Shown: positions 25,668-36,461 of the stretch, piece by piece
Layout of the letters: every line of letters begins with the position of its first letter
How positions within the stretch are numbered: the first letter of the stretch is position 1
Assembly (NCBI GenBank): GCA_019637355.1
Contig: JAHBVT010000001.1
Span: 992,001-1,056,000, forward strand
Length of the DNA: 64,000 bases
Reading direction: 5' to 3'
Origin: Gemmatimonadaceae bacterium
Lineage (GTDB): Bacteria > Gemmatimonadota > Gemmatimonadetes > Gemmatimonadales > Gemmatimonadaceae
Program-made: the position numbers and the translations under genes
Notes under the pieces: generated by a model
Database searches by the model: none
The model's input: only the letters and a program-made list of their open reading frames with translations
Told to the model about the DNA's origin: nothing

Positions 25668-26014
25668 TGGACTACCTCGTCGGCCGGGGGCCCCTGTTGC
25701 TCTTCGTGGTGCTCGCCTGCCTGGGCGTGTACCTGATGATGAGCGAGCGCAACCTCTTCAAGGCCGTTGTCGGGCTGTACCTCTTCCAGACCGGCGTCAT
25801 CGTGCTGTTCATCGCGATGGGCTTCCGCAGCGACGGCACGATCCCCTTCGCCGCCGAAGGCCGCGTGATGCACAACGCCTTGCCCCACGCAATGATGCTC
25901 ACGGCCATCGTCGTCGGCATCGCGACCATCGGCGTCGCCATCGCGATCCTCCGGCGCATCCAAGCGGAGTTCGGCAGCATCGAGGAAGGCGGGGCGGGGG
26001 ACGAGGGCGCGTGA
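25664..26014 (+). CDS. mrpC: Na+/H+ antiporter subunit MrpC/MnhC (NuoK-like)
   Basis: A 116-residue protein with three helices, homologous to NuoK of complex I. The family core is LACLGVYLMMSERNLFKAVVGL (residues 17-38), and the last helix ends ILRRIQAEFGSIEE. Start is GTG at 25664 or the ATG right after it. It overlaps its neighbours at both ends. Confidence 0.9.
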   Translation: MMDYLVGRGPLLLFVVLACLGVYLMMSERNLFKAVVGLYLFQTGVIVLFIAMGFRSDGTIPFAAEGRVMHNALPHAMMLTAIVVGIATIGVAIAILRRIQAEFGSIEEGGAGDEGA

Positions 26015-27486
26015 GCCAGTCGCTGCCGGCGCTGCTTTTCTTCATCCCCTTCGTCGCGGCGCTGGTGGTCACGGCGCTCGCGCCGTTCGCACCCCGCGCC
26101 GCCCGGCCGCTCGGTATCGTCGCCTTGCTGGGGAGCACGCTCGCCGCGGTCGTCGGTTGGCAGCGTGTGCTTTCGGACGGCACGCTGCGGACCAGCCTCG
26201 GAGGATGGGCGGCGCCGCTGGGCATCGAGCTGGCCCTCGATCCGCTCTCCGCGTTGATGGCCGTGCTCGTACTCGGCACCGCGTCCATCGTGCTCGCGGC
26301 CACCGGCGCCTGCCTGCGCGAGGAGTTTGCCGGCCGCGAACCGTTCTTCGTCGCGCTGGCGCTGTTGCTGGTGGCCGGCCTCACGGGCATCGTCGTCACC
26401 GGCGACCTCTTCAACCTGTTCGTGCATCTCGAGGTCGCGAGCCTCAGTGCCTACGCCTTGGTTGCCGCCGGCGATCGCGGTGCGCCGCGCGCTGGCTTGC
26501 GCTACCTGCTCATCGGCAGCTTCGGCGCCTCGCTGTTCCTAGCGGGCATCGGGTTCATCTACGGCGGCACCGGCACGCTGAATATGGCTGACGTCGCCGA
26601 GCGCATCGGCAGTGCGGACCCGCGCCTGGTGCGCGTCGGCGGCCTGCTGATGGTGACGGGCCTCGCCGTGAAGATGGGCCTGTACCCGCTGCATCTCTGG
26701 ATGCCGTCGGCGTACGCGCGCGGTCCCATCTCCTCGGCCGCCTTGATGGCGCCGCTGGTCACGAAGGTCTCCGCGTATGCGTTGCTGCGCGTGCTGTTCT
26801 GGACCTTCGGGCTGGGGTTGGCGGTCGGGGACTTGCCGCTGGCGGAAGCGACGGCCTGGCTCGGCGCCGCAGCGGTGGTCGCCGGCGGCGCGATGGCCTT
26901 CGTGCAGACCGACCTGCGCCGCCTGCTCGCGTACTCCAGCGTCGGGCAGATCGGCATCGTCGCACTGGGCATCGGGCTTGCCGATGTACCCGGCCTCACC
27001 GGTGCGGTCCTGCACATCACGAGCGATGCCATCGTGAAGGCGGCACTGTTCCTCGCCGCCGGGACGGTCGCGTTGCGCCTCGGCATCACCGAGGTGGCAG
27101 AGCTGCATCGTCTGCGCGGGCGAGCGCCGATTACCAGCGCGGTGCTCGCCATCGGTGGGCTCTCGCTCGTGGGCATTCCGCCGCTGGCCGGCTTCTTCGG
27201 CAAGTGGTACGTGCTGAACGCCGCGCTGGCCGAGGGCCGCTGGGCCTTCGTCGCGGCACTGGTCTTCGGGAGTCTCGCGAGCATCGGCTACGTGTTCCGG
27301 ATGATCGAGCGGCTGTACTTCGTGCCCTCGCCGCTGGTGGCGGACGATCCCTCGCACGAGGGCCGCGGCGGGCTGGTGCTGGCGAGTGCGCTGTTCATCG
27401 TCGCTACCATCGCGCTCGGGCTCGGCAACGCCTGGCTGGTGGAGTACGCCGTCGTGCCGGCATTGCCGATGGCGGTGCTGCCGTGA
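26011..27486 (+). CDS. mrpD: Na+/H+ antiporter subunit MrpD (NuoN/L-like), first copy
   Basis: A 491-residue proton-conducting subunit with about 14 helices. Key features are the glutamate in NLFVHLEVASLSAYAL (TM5), the lysine in KMGLYPLHLWMPSAYARGP (TM7) and the histidine region VLHITSDAIVKAALFLAAG. GTG start in a GTGA overlap with mrpC, and the same junction leads to the next gene. Among the three large subunits here, it is closest to canonical MrpD. Confidence 0.9.
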   Translation: MSQSLPALLFFIPFVAALVVTALAPFAPRAARPLGIVALLGSTLAAVVGWQRVLSDGTLRTSLGGWAAPLGIELALDPLSALMAVLVLGTASIVLAATGACLREEFAGREPFFVALALLLVAGLTGIVVTGDLFNLFVHLEVASLSAYALVAAGDRGAPRAGLRYLLIGSFGASLFLAGIGFIYGGTGTLNMADVAERIGSADPRLVRVGGLLMVTGLAVKMGLYPLHLWMPSAYARGPISSAALMAPLVTKVSAYALLRVLFWTFGLGLAVGDLPLAEATAWLGAAAVVAGGAMAFVQTDLRRLLAYSSVGQIGIVALGIGLADVPGLTGAVLHITSDAIVKAALFLAAGTVALRLGITEVAELHRLRGRAPITSAVLAIGGLSLVGIPPLAGFFGKWYVLNAALAEGRWAFVAALVFGSLASIGYVFRMIERLYFVPSPLVADDPSHEGRGGLVLASALFIVATIALGLGNAWLVEYAVVPALPMAVLP

Positions 27487-28961
27487 GCCCGGGCACGCTG
27501 AGCCTCGTCGCGCTGGCCGCGCCTGTCGCGGCCGGCGTGGCGGCGCTGGTGGTGCCGCGCAAGCTCGCCGGATGGGTGGCGTTCCCGGCCGCAGCGGTGG
27601 CGGTGTGGGCCGTGGCGGGCGTGCTTCGCGCGGTGCTGGGCGGCGTGGCGGTCGAGCAGCAGTTGCTTGGGCTCACGCCGACGCTGCCGTTGGCCTTCCG
27701 CGTGGACGCACTCGGCGTCACGTTCGCGATGCTGGCCGCGGGGTTGTGGTTGGTCGCGAGCGTCTATGCCGCTGGCTACGCCGAGGCGACCAAGCTCAAG
27801 CACCCGCGCCGCTTCTTTGCGGCCTTCGCGGTATCGATCGCCTGCGCGACGGGCGTCGCCTTTGCCGCCGACCTGCTGACGTTCTTCGTGTTCTATGAAC
27901 TGCTGACCGTCGCGACGTACCCGCTGGTGGTGCATCAGGAGACGGCTCGTGCCTACGCGGCAGGTCGGCGCTATCTGTTGTTTGCGCTCGGCGGCGGGCT
28001 CGCTTTGCTGGTCGCGGTGATCTGGACCTGGCAGGCGACCGGAGCGCTGGCGTTCCGCGCCGGCGGGATGCTCGCCGGCAGCGAGGTGGCGACCAGCGCG
28101 GCGTTGCTCGCGCTCTTCTTGCTCGGCGTGGCGGTGAAGGCGGCAGTGATGCCGCTGCACGCCTGGCTGCCGGGCGCGATGGTCGCGCCGACGCCGGTCT
28201 CGGCGTTGCTGCACGCCGTGGCGGTGGTGAAGGCCGGCGTGTTCGGCCTGTTGCGCGTCGTCGGCTTCGTGTTCGGGCCGGACGCGTTCATCGCGACGGG
28301 CGGGCGCACGGCGTTGATGGCGGCGGCGTTGCTCACCATCGTCGCCGGGTCGGTCATCGCGCTCCGGCAGGAGCATCTCAAGCGCCGGCTCGCGTATTCG
28401 ACCATCGTGCATCTCTCGTACATCGCGCTCGGGGCGGCACTGGCCACGCCGGCGGCCTTCGCGGGCGCGACCGTGCATCTCGTGAACCACGGCTTGGCCA
28501 AGATCACGCTGTTCTTCGCCGCCGGCTCCATCTACGCCGCCACCAAGGCCGAGGGCATCGGCGAACTCGCCGGCCTCGGCCGCCGGATGCCGTGGACCTT
28601 CGGCGCGTTCACGGTCGCCGCGATCGCGTTGATGGGCATCCCCGGCCTCGCGGGCTTCCCCGGCAAGCTGCTCCTCGCGCGCGGCGCGGTCGAGGCCGAC
28701 GCCGTGCTCGCGCTCTTCGTGTTGCTCGGCGCGTCCATCTTCACCGCGGCGTACCTGCTGCCGATCCTGCGCATCGCCTACTTCCCTGACGCCGAGCGCA
28801 TCGGGGCGCAGGCGCAGGTCGAGTCACGCTGGCCGCTGGTGCTGCCGTTGGTGCTGACCGCGGTGGCGACCGTGCTCTTCGGCTGGTGGGCACCGGCGTT
28901 GGCGGTGCAGTCGGCGCTGGCCGATGCGGCGGCGCAAGCCGTGTTCGGGGTGGGCCAATGA
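27483..28961 (+). CDS. second MrpD/NuoL-like proton-translocating subunit
   Basis: A 492-residue antiporter-like subunit. Conserved points are the glutamate in FFVFYELLTVATYPLVV, the lysine in VKAAVMPLHAWLPGAMVAPTP and the lysine/histidine segment ATVHLVNHGLAKITLFFAAG. It differs clearly from the first copy, so it is an old paralogue rather than a fresh duplicate. GTG start overlapping the previous stop; ATGA overlap with the next gene. Confidence 0.88.
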   Translation: MSPGTLSLVALAAPVAAGVAALVVPRKLAGWVAFPAAAVAVWAVAGVLRAVLGGVAVEQQLLGLTPTLPLAFRVDALGVTFAMLAAGLWLVASVYAAGYAEATKLKHPRRFFAAFAVSIACATGVAFAADLLTFFVFYELLTVATYPLVVHQETARAYAAGRRYLLFALGGGLALLVAVIWTWQATGALAFRAGGMLAGSEVATSAALLALFLLGVAVKAAVMPLHAWLPGAMVAPTPVSALLHAVAVVKAGVFGLLRVVGFVFGPDAFIATGGRTALMAAALLTIVAGSVIALRQEHLKRRLAYSTIVHLSYIALGAALATPAAFAGATVHLVNHGLAKITLFFAAGSIYAATKAEGIGELAGLGRRMPWTFGAFTVAAIALMGIPGLAGFPGKLLLARGAVEADAVLALFVLLGASIFTAAYLLPILRIAYFPDAERIGAQAQVESRWPLVLPLVLTAVATVLFGWWAPALAVQSALADAAAQAVFGVGQ

Positions 28962-30646
28962 CGTCGGTGGTGATGCATCCAGCGCTGCCGTTCGCCGCCG
29001 TGGCATTGGCCAGCCTCGTGCTGCCGCTGCGCGCACAGCGCATCGCGATGTTGCTGGCGTCGGCGCTCGCCCTCTGGATGCTCACGCTGCTGGCCGATGG
29101 CGCGGTCACCTCGGTGATGCTGCACGGACACGACTGGGTGCTGCTGTCGATGGACGGGCTCTCGCGCGCCTTCGCGATCGCCTTCGCCGCCTACGGCGGC
29201 ATCGCGGCGCTCTTTGCCTGGAGCGACGAGGAGCGCGGAGGTGTGCGTGCACAGGCGGCGCTGGTTGCGGGCGGGCTGCTCGTCGTGCTCGCGGGCGACT
29301 TGCTCACGGTGTTCGTCGGCTGGGAATGGCTGACCGTCGCGTCGCTGTTCTTGGTCTGGCAGGGCCGCACGCCGGACTCCTGGGATGCCGGCCTACGCTA
29401 CGTCGCCCTGCACTTCGTGGGCGCGACGCTGTTTCTCGCCGGCATCCTGCTGCGCGCGCCCGTGGCCGGAACGGGGCTCGAGGGCCTCGCCGACGGCAGC
29501 ACGGCCAGCACGTTGATCCTCCTCGGCGTGCTCGTGAACGCGGCGATGCCGCCGCTGCACGCCTGGCTGCCGGATGCGTACCCGCGGGCGAGTATCTTCG
29601 GGACGGTGTTCCTGGCGGCCTTCACGACCAAGGCGGCGGTGTATGTGCTGGCGCGTGGCTTCGCCGGCGCTGAGGTCCTCGTGTACGTCGGCACCGGGAT
29701 GACGCTCGTTGGCGTGACCTTCGCATTGTTGCAGGACGAGCTGCGCCGCCTGCTGGCCTACCATATCGTGAGCCAGGTGGGCTATATGGTGGCTGGCGTC
29801 GGCCTCGGGACGGCGCTGGCGCTCAACGGCACTACCTCGCACGCCGTGGCCCACATCTTCTATAAGGGGCTGCTGCTGATGGGAGCGGGGGCCGTGCTGC
29901 ACGCCACCGGACGCGAGCGGCTCTCGGAACTCGGCGCGCTCGGGCCCCGCCTACGACTCGTCGCGCTGCTGACCGTCATCGGCGCGGCGTCAATCTCCGG
30001 CGTGCCGCTGCTCAATGGCTTCGTGAGCAAGAGTATGATTGTCTCGGCGGCCGGCTACGCGGACCGCGGCGTCATCGCGGCGCTGCTGCATCTCGCCGCC
30101 GCGGGGACGTTCCTCAGCGTGGGCCTCAAGCTCCCGTGGTTCGCCTTTGCGGGAGAGGACCACGGAGCGGACGTGGAGCGCCCCGTGCCACGCTCGATGC
30201 TGCTCGCGATGGCCCTGGCGGCGGCGGTCTGCGTCGTCACTGGCGTGATGCCCGGATCCACGCTCTACGCCTTGCTGCCCTTTGCCGCGACGTACGCGCC
30301 GTTCACGCTCGGTCACTTCGTGGAATCGGCAGCCCTGCTCGGCGTGACGGCGGTGGTGTTCTGGGTCGCGCGGCGCTGGCTGGCGCCGTCGGCCAAGGAC
30401 ATCCCCGACGTGGATCTGCTCTACCGGAAGCCGCTCGGCGCGCTGGTGGACGGGCTGGGCCGGGTGGCCGAGGGGCTGGGGCGCCGCAGCGGCTGGTCCA
30501 GCGAGATCGGCCTCGCCCTGCTGTGGCGGCGGCTGGAGCGCTACGGCGAGGCGCACCGGAACCCGACCGTCGCCGTGCAGACCACGGCCATCGTCGCGGT
30601 GCTGGTGGCGCTGGCGGTGGTGGCCGGCATCAGCGCGCGCGGCTGA
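28958..30646 (+). CDS. third MrpD/NuoL-like proton-translocating subunit
   Basis: A 562-residue antiporter-like subunit. TM5 reads VFVGWEWLTVASLFLVWQG, where the channel glutamate is kept as WEW. The TM7-8 region is AAMPPLHAWLPDAYPRASI. Alternating His-Lys positions appear in SHAVAHIFYKGLLLMGAGAV. The C-terminal tail has DIPDVDLLYRKPLG and a final helix near residue 540, an extension seen in the larger MrpA-like or MrpD-like subunits of Mbh/Mrp relatives. It closes the operon, 40 bases before speA. Confidence 0.87.
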   Translation: MTSVVMHPALPFAAVALASLVLPLRAQRIAMLLASALALWMLTLLADGAVTSVMLHGHDWVLLSMDGLSRAFAIAFAAYGGIAALFAWSDEERGGVRAQAALVAGGLLVVLAGDLLTVFVGWEWLTVASLFLVWQGRTPDSWDAGLRYVALHFVGATLFLAGILLRAPVAGTGLEGLADGSTASTLILLGVLVNAAMPPLHAWLPDAYPRASIFGTVFLAAFTTKAAVYVLARGFAGAEVLVYVGTGMTLVGVTFALLQDELRRLLAYHIVSQVGYMVAGVGLGTALALNGTTSHAVAHIFYKGLLLMGAGAVLHATGRERLSELGALGPRLRLVALLTVIGAASISGVPLLNGFVSKSMIVSAAGYADRGVIAALLHLAAAGTFLSVGLKLPWFAFAGEDHGADVERPVPRSMLLAMALAAAVCVVTGVMPGSTLYALLPFAATYAPFTLGHFVESAALLGVTAVVFWVARRWLAPSAKDIPDVDLLYRKPLGALVDGLGRVAEGLGRRSGWSSEIGLALLWRRLERYGEAHRNPTVAVQTTAIVAVLVALAVVAGISARG

Positions 30647-30674
30647 GCGAGTACCGCCGCCGCCCGGCAGTCCG

Positions 30675-30680
30675 TAACTT
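30675..30680 (+). promoter_or_regulatory. candidate -10 box (TAACTT) for speA
   Basis: TAACTT ends six bases before the speA ATG at 30687 and no Shine-Dalgarno is present. A transcript from it would begin at or next to the start codon, so the message would be leaderless. It lies in the short gap after the mrp operon. Confidence 0.4.
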
Positions 30681-30686
30681 TTCCGG

Positions 30687-32669
<1,983 letters not shown>

Positions 32670-32674
32670 TCGAG

Positions 32675-32695
32675 GCGGGCGAACGATTCGCCCGC
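32675..32695 (+). terminator. hairpin after speA
   Basis: GCGGGCGAA (32675-32683) and TTCGCCCGC (32687-32695) form a perfect 9-bp stem with a CGA loop, six bases after the speA stop. It lacks a U-tract, so its role as a terminator is only likely. Confidence 0.55.
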
Positions 32696-32703
32696 GATGC
32701 ACG

Positions 32704-32709
32704 TAAGTT
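32704..32709 (+). promoter_or_regulatory. candidate -10 box (TAAGTT) for the CPA2 antiporter gene
   Basis: TAAGTT follows the speA hairpin. A transcript from it would start near 32716, which favours the GTG at 32770 over the earlier in-frame TTG at 32713 as start codon. Confidence 0.35.
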
Positions 32710-32769
32710 GGATTGTGCGGCGCGGCGTCTCGCCGTCGCCACCTGATCGATTCCTCTCCCTCGGCACCC

Positions 32770-34059
32770 GTGCTTCCTGAATTTCACGCCCTCCTGGCCA
32801 ACGTCGGCCACGACGCTGGATTCGAACACCTGCTGTTGGTCCTCGTCGCCGTCATCGCGGCGACCAAGGCGCTCGGCGCCCTCGCCCAATGGATTGGCCA
32901 GCCCGCCGTGCTCGGTGAACTCGTCGCCGGCGTGCTGCTCGGGGCCAGCGTGCTCGGGATCTTCGATCCCAACGATCCCGTGCTCCACGCGATGGCCGAG
33001 CTCGGCGTCCTCATCCTGCTCTTCCAGATCGGCCTGCACACCGACCTGAAGTCGCTGACCAAGGTCGGTCCGACGGCGCTGGTGGCGGGCCTCGTAGGTG
33101 TCATTCTGCCGTTTGCTGGCGCCCTGGCCGTCACGTCGGCGATGGGGATCGCGCCGCTGCCCAGCGTCGTGATCGGGGCCGCGCTGACCGCGACATCCAT
33201 CGGCATCTCGGCCCGTGTGCTGTCCGACCTCGGCCAGCTCAAGACGCCCGAGGGTCAGGTCGTCATCGGCGCCGCCGTGTTCGATGACGTCGTCGGCCTG
33301 ATTATCCTCTCCATCGTCGCCAGTATGGTCGCCGGCGCCGACCTCACGCTCGGCGGTGTCGGGCTCACCGCGGGTGTGGCCATCGGCTTCATCGTCGTCG
33401 CGCTCGCGCTTGGCACGCTCACGATCCCGCCGCTGTTCCGGCTGGTCGAGCGAGTGCGCGTGTCCGGCACGCTGAGCACGGTGGCGCTGGGCTTCGCGCT
33501 GCTGCTGGCGCTGATGGCCACGCACGCCGGCTCGGCGATGATCATCGGTGCGTTCGCGGCCGGGCTCATCCTGCACCCGACGCCGCAACGGCACGAGATC
33601 GAGGAGAGCGCGACGCAGCTCGGCTTCTTCTTCGTGCCGATGTTCTTCGCGTCGGTCGGCGCCTCGGTGGACCTCTCGGCCCTGGTGACGCGTGAGGCCC
33701 TGCTCGTGGGCAGCCTGCTGATCGTCGTCGGCGTCGCCGGCAAGGTGCTCGCGGGCTTCGCGCCTTGGTGGTTCAAGGGCAACAAGCTGCTGGTCGGCGT
33801 GGCGCTGGTGCCGCGCGGTGAAGTGGGCCTGATCTTCGCGAAGCTCGGTCTCGCCTCCGGTGTGCTCAGTGGGCCCCGCTTCGGTGCGCTGATGCTGATG
33901 GTCGTCGTCACGACCTTCCTGACGCCGCCGATGCTGAACCTGATCGCCTCGCGGCGTGCGCCGGACGACGAGATGGCGCCCGACCACGTCGGCATCGACG
34001 ACCTCGTGGTCGGCAGCAGCAGCCGCAAGTCGCGGAAGCTGAAGAAGCTGCACGAATGA
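32770..34059 (+). CDS. CPA2-family cation:proton antiporter
   Basis: A 429-residue inner-membrane antiporter (Na+ or K+ for H+). The first helices contain IGQPAVLGELVAGVLLGASVLG, typical of KefB/NapA-like proteins. The paired-aspartate region is VIGAAVFDDVVGLIIL (about residues 165-180). A later helix holds GAFAAGLILHPTPQRHEIEE. The C-terminus stops after a basic tail (SSRKSRKLKKLHE) without an NAD-binding TrkA domain. The TGA stop is the first repeat unit of element 5 (GAATGAC). Confidence 0.88.
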   Translation: MLPEFHALLANVGHDAGFEHLLLVLVAVIAATKALGALAQWIGQPAVLGELVAGVLLGASVLGIFDPNDPVLHAMAELGVLILLFQIGLHTDLKSLTKVGPTALVAGLVGVILPFAGALAVTSAMGIAPLPSVVIGAALTATSIGISARVLSDLGQLKTPEGQVVIGAAVFDDVVGLIILSIVASMVAGADLTLGGVGLTAGVAIGFIVVALALGTLTIPPLFRLVERVRVSGTLSTVALGFALLLALMATHAGSAMIIGAFAAGLILHPTPQRHEIEESATQLGFFFVPMFFASVGASVDLSALVTREALLVGSLLIVVGVAGKVLAGFAPWWFKGNKLLVGVALVPRGEVGLIFAKLGLASGVLSGPRFGALMLMVVVTTFLTPPMLNLIASRRAPDDEMAPDHVGIDDLVVGSSSRKSRKLKKLHE

Positions 34060-34170
34060 CGGATGACTAATGACGGATGACGGATGACGAATGACGAATG
34101 ACGGATGACGAATGCTTGAACGGCGCGAGAACCGAAGTCTTCGCGCCGTTCACGCTTCCGTCATCCGTCC
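34054..34170. repeat. heptamer inverted-repeat element 5 (longest tandem arm)
   Basis: Eight consecutive 7-bp units (34054-34109) of GGATGAC, GAATGAC or TAATGAC, then a private 11-bp stem GAACGGCGCGA / TCGCGCCGTTC (34118-34128, 34141-34151) and a short right arm of GTCATCC type (34158-34170). It fills the gap between the convergent antiporter and superoxide dismutase genes. Confidence 0.92.
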
Positions 34171-34175
34171 GGAAG

Positions 34176-34784
34176 TCAGCGCGCCCCGTACCGCTTCGCG
34201 ACCTCGGCCCAGTTCACCACGTTCCACCACGCGTCGATGTAATCGGGCCGGCGGTTCTGGTACTTGAGGTAGTAGGCGTGCTCCCAGACGTCGAGGCCGA
34301 CGAGGGCGTGGCGGCCTTCCATCAGCGGGTTGTCCTGGTTGGGTGTGGACTCGATGCTGACGCTGCCGTCCTTGGCGGCCACCAGCCAGGCCCAGCCGGA
34401 GCCGAAGCGGCCGACCGCAGCGGCCTTGAAGGCGTCGCGGAACTTGCCGAAATCACCGAAGGCTTTGGTGATGGCGGCGCCGAGCGCGTCGCCGGGCTCG
34501 CCGCCGGCCTTGGGGGCCATCGTGGCCCAGAACAGCGAATGGTTCCAGTGGCCGCCGCCGTTGTTGCGCACGGCGCCGCGCACCGCCTCGGGTACCTTGG
34601 CGATATTGGCGCACAGGTCATCCAGCGACCACGAGGCGAGCTCCGGCGCCTTCTCGATCGCGGCGTTGAGGTTCGTCACGTAGGCGTTGTGGTGCTTGCC
34701 GTGGTGGATCTCCATCGTCTGCGCGTCGATGTGCGGCTCGAGCGCGTTGCTGGCATAGGGCAGGGCAGGAAGCGAATGGGCCAT
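34176..34784 (-). CDS. superoxide dismutase, Mn/Fe family
   Basis: A 202-residue cytosolic superoxide dismutase without a signal peptide. Metal ligands are visible as His27 (MEIHHGKHH), His82 ([11 protein letters not shown]), and the Asp and His in [12 protein letters not shown]. Gly77-Gly78 before HWNH and the GSGWAWLV block point to the manganese or cambialistic subgroup. ATG at 34784 was chosen because it begins the conserved [18 protein letters not shown]; an upstream in-frame start has no family support. A GATATATC element about 50 bases upstream may hold the -10 box. Confidence 0.95.
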   Translation of the reverse strand: MAHSLPALPYASNALEPHIDAQTMEIHHGKHHNAYVTNLNAAIEKAPELASWSLDDLCANIAKVPEAVRGAVRNNGGGHWNHSLFWATMAPKAGGEPGDALGAAITKAFGDFGKFRDAFKAAAVGRFGSGWAWLVAAKDGSVSIESTPNQDNPLMEGRHALVGLDVWEHAYYLKYQNRRPDYIDAWWNVVNWAEVAKRYGAR

Positions 34785-34881
34785 CGGGGGACTCCGGATG
34801 AAGTGCGAGGAGACTGGCGAACTGACTCGTGCAAGATATATCCGCACGCGCGGCGTTACGCTCCCGCGAGCGGCGCCCGCG

Positions 34882-35511
34882 TCACGCCGGTGCGGAGCGC
34901 CGCGCCTTCCACCAGCCGTAGATGCCCGGCGTGATGGAGAGCAGGATGATGCCGATGATCAACTTCTCGACGTGCTGGTCGAGGCCGGGCACCATCTTCA
35001 CCACATAGTAGCCGGTGAGCAGCATCGACCAGATCCAGAGCAGGCCGCCGATCACGTTGTAGAAGACGAAGGTCGGGTAGTGCATCCGGGCGGCGCCGGC
35101 GACGACCGGCGCGAAGGTGCGCGCGAACGGCATGAAGCGGGCGAGGATGATGGTCTTGCCGCCGTGCTTCTCGTAGAAGCGGTGCGCCGCCTGCAGGTGG
35201 CTTTGCTTGAACCAGCGCGAGTCTTCCTTCTTGAAGAGCGCCTCGCCGGAGCGGCGGCCGATGCCATAGGCGATCTGGTCACCGACGATCGCCGCGACCG
35301 AGCAGAGGACGCCGAGCGTCCAGACGTTGAGTGGCGAGTTCACTGCCGCGGCGGCGAGGCCGGCCGTCACCAGCAGCGAGTCGCCCGGTAGGAAGGGGAA
35401 CAGCAGCCCCGTCTCGATGAAGATGATCGCGGTGATGCCGACGTAGCCGGCCGTGGCGACGAGCGACTCGAGGTCGCGGAGCTGGTGGAACAGGTCGAGG
35501 AGGAAGTCCAT
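34882..35511 (-). CDS. DedA/SNARE-associated family membrane protein
   Basis: A 209-residue inner-membrane protein. The DedA core is present: [20 protein letters not shown] (residues 30-49) and [22 protein letters not shown] (about 128-149), with the conserved Arg residues of the F.R..P..R motif. Family members are lipid flippases for undecaprenyl phosphate or phosphatidylethanolamine. It is divergent from the methyltransferase gene over 63 bp. Confidence 0.92.
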   Translation of the reverse strand: MDFLLDLFHQLRDLESLVATAGYVGITAIIFIETGLLFPFLPGDSLLVTAGLAAAAVNSPLNVWTLGVLCSVAAIVGDQIAYGIGRRSGEALFKKEDSRWFKQSHLQAAHRFYEKHGGKTIILARFMPFARTFAPVVAGAARMHYPTFVFYNVIGGLLWIWSMLLTGYYVVKMVPGLDQHVEKLIIGIILLSITPGIYGWWKARRSAPA

Positions 35512-35560
35512 ATCCGGAGAAAGCTAAGCGTGGCGCGCACCGCGGCGCATCGCGCGCCGC

Positions 35561-35566
35561 TAGTTT
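35561..35566 (+). promoter_or_regulatory. candidate -10 box (TAGTTT) for the methyltransferase gene
   Basis: TAGTTT ends eight bases before the ATG at 35575 and no Shine-Dalgarno lies between them. This again suggests a leaderless message. No -35 box is obvious. Confidence 0.38.
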
Positions 35567-35574
35567 TCGCCCCT

Positions 35575-36327
35575 ATGTCCGTCCTGCACCGCGTCGCCAT
35601 CGTCCTCAACCGTCCGCAGGACCCGGTCAACATTGCCGGCGTCGTGCGGGTGATGAAGAACTTCGGGTTCGTGGACCTGCGGCTCGTCGCACCCGTGCCC
35701 TACGACCCGTGGCGCATCGAGGGTGTCGCCCACGGCACCCGCGACCTGGTCGAGCGCATCAAGCATTTCGACACGCTCGAGCAGGCGCTGGCCGACTGCG
35801 TGTTCGTCGCGGCCTTCGGGGCCAAGCGCCGCGCGCACCGTTGGCCCGTGACCGAACCGCGCGCGCTCGCGCCGGTGGTGCTCGAAAAGGTGGCCGGCGG
35901 GACGGCGGCGCTGCTCTTTGGCCAAGAGGACCACGGCTTGCCGAACGAGGCCATCGACGTGGCCCAGGTGCTGGTGCGCATCCCGACCACCGAGCACGCC
36001 TCGCTCAACGTCGCGCAGGCGGTGCTGGTCGCCGCGTACGAACTGCACCTCGCGGCGGGTGACGCCACGCGTGAAGTCGCGCGGCACAAACATCACGCCG
36101 CGCTGCCGAAGCACGACGAATGGGAGCGTGCGCTCGGCGATATCGACCGCGCGCTGGCAGCCATCGCGTTCTACCGCACGCGCAACCCGGAGCACATTAT
36201 GCGGAGCGTGCGTTCGCTGCTCAATCGCGCCGGTCCCGACAGCCGGGAGCTCACCTTGGTCCGCGCGATGGGCATCGAAGTGCTGCGGACGATCGACCGC
36301 GTCAAGCGCGGGTTGGATGTGGAGTAA
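35575..36327 (+). CDS. TrmJ/SpoU-type tRNA or rRNA 2'-O-methyltransferase
   Basis: A 250-residue SAM-dependent RNA ribose methyltransferase of the knotted SPOUT fold. Motif 1 is LNRPQDPVNIAGVVRVMKNFG near residue 10, motif 2 is LLFGQEDHGLPNEAI near 118, and motif 3 is IPTTEHASLNVAQAVLVAAYEL near 138. This set fits the TrmJ/TrMet(Xm32) branch better than TrmH or RlmB. The C-terminal helices (GDIDRALAAIAFYRTRNPEHIMRSVR) match TrmJ, which modifies position 32 of several tRNAs. Confidence 0.9.
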   Translation: MSVLHRVAIVLNRPQDPVNIAGVVRVMKNFGFVDLRLVAPVPYDPWRIEGVAHGTRDLVERIKHFDTLEQALADCVFVAAFGAKRRAHRWPVTEPRALAPVVLEKVAGGTAALLFGQEDHGLPNEAIDVAQVLVRIPTTEHASLNVAQAVLVAAYELHLAAGDATREVARHKHHAALPKHDEWERALGDIDRALAAIAFYRTRNPEHIMRSVRSLLNRAGPDSRELTLVRAMGIEVLRTIDRVKRGLDVE

Positions 36328-36393
36328 GACGCCGCATCGCACGGGGTTGCGATAGGCGAGTAGGGCGGTCACATTTCCGTGTCGTCAAAACCC

Positions 36394-36411
36394 TTGTGAA
36401 TCATTTCACAA
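36394..36411. promoter_or_regulatory. CRP/FNR-type operator upstream of actA
   Basis: TTGTGAATCATTTCACAA is a near-perfect palindrome with the TGTGA-N6-TCACA layout of CRP-family sites. It lies 46 bases before the actA ATG in an unusually AT-rich patch. A CRP or FNR-like regulator is therefore a good candidate for control of alternative complex III. No such regulator gene is in the window. Confidence 0.65.
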
Positions 36412-36445
36412 GCCGAGTAGACCATTCGGGAATCCCTTTCTCCGA

Positions 36446-36461
36446 GTCATTTGCAAATGAC
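36446..36461. promoter_or_regulatory. perfect 16-bp palindrome overlapping the actA start codon
   Basis: GTCATTTGCAAATGAC is a perfect palindrome that contains the actA ATG (36457-36459). It may bind a dimeric regulator or fold so that the start codon is hidden. It is separate from the CRP-type site 35 bases upstream. Confidence 0.5.

Noticed and set aside
32713-32769. TTG start of the CPA2 antiporter at 32713
   Set aside because: It would lie at or before the transcript start predicted from TAAGTT at 32704-32709, and the added residues are not part of the first membrane helix. The GTG at 32770 is preferred.
34054-34170. Possible CRISPR array from the direct repeats
   Set aside because: The units are 7 bp, contiguous and without spacers of constant length, and no cas genes occur in the window. 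They are tandem repeats within inverted-repeat elements.
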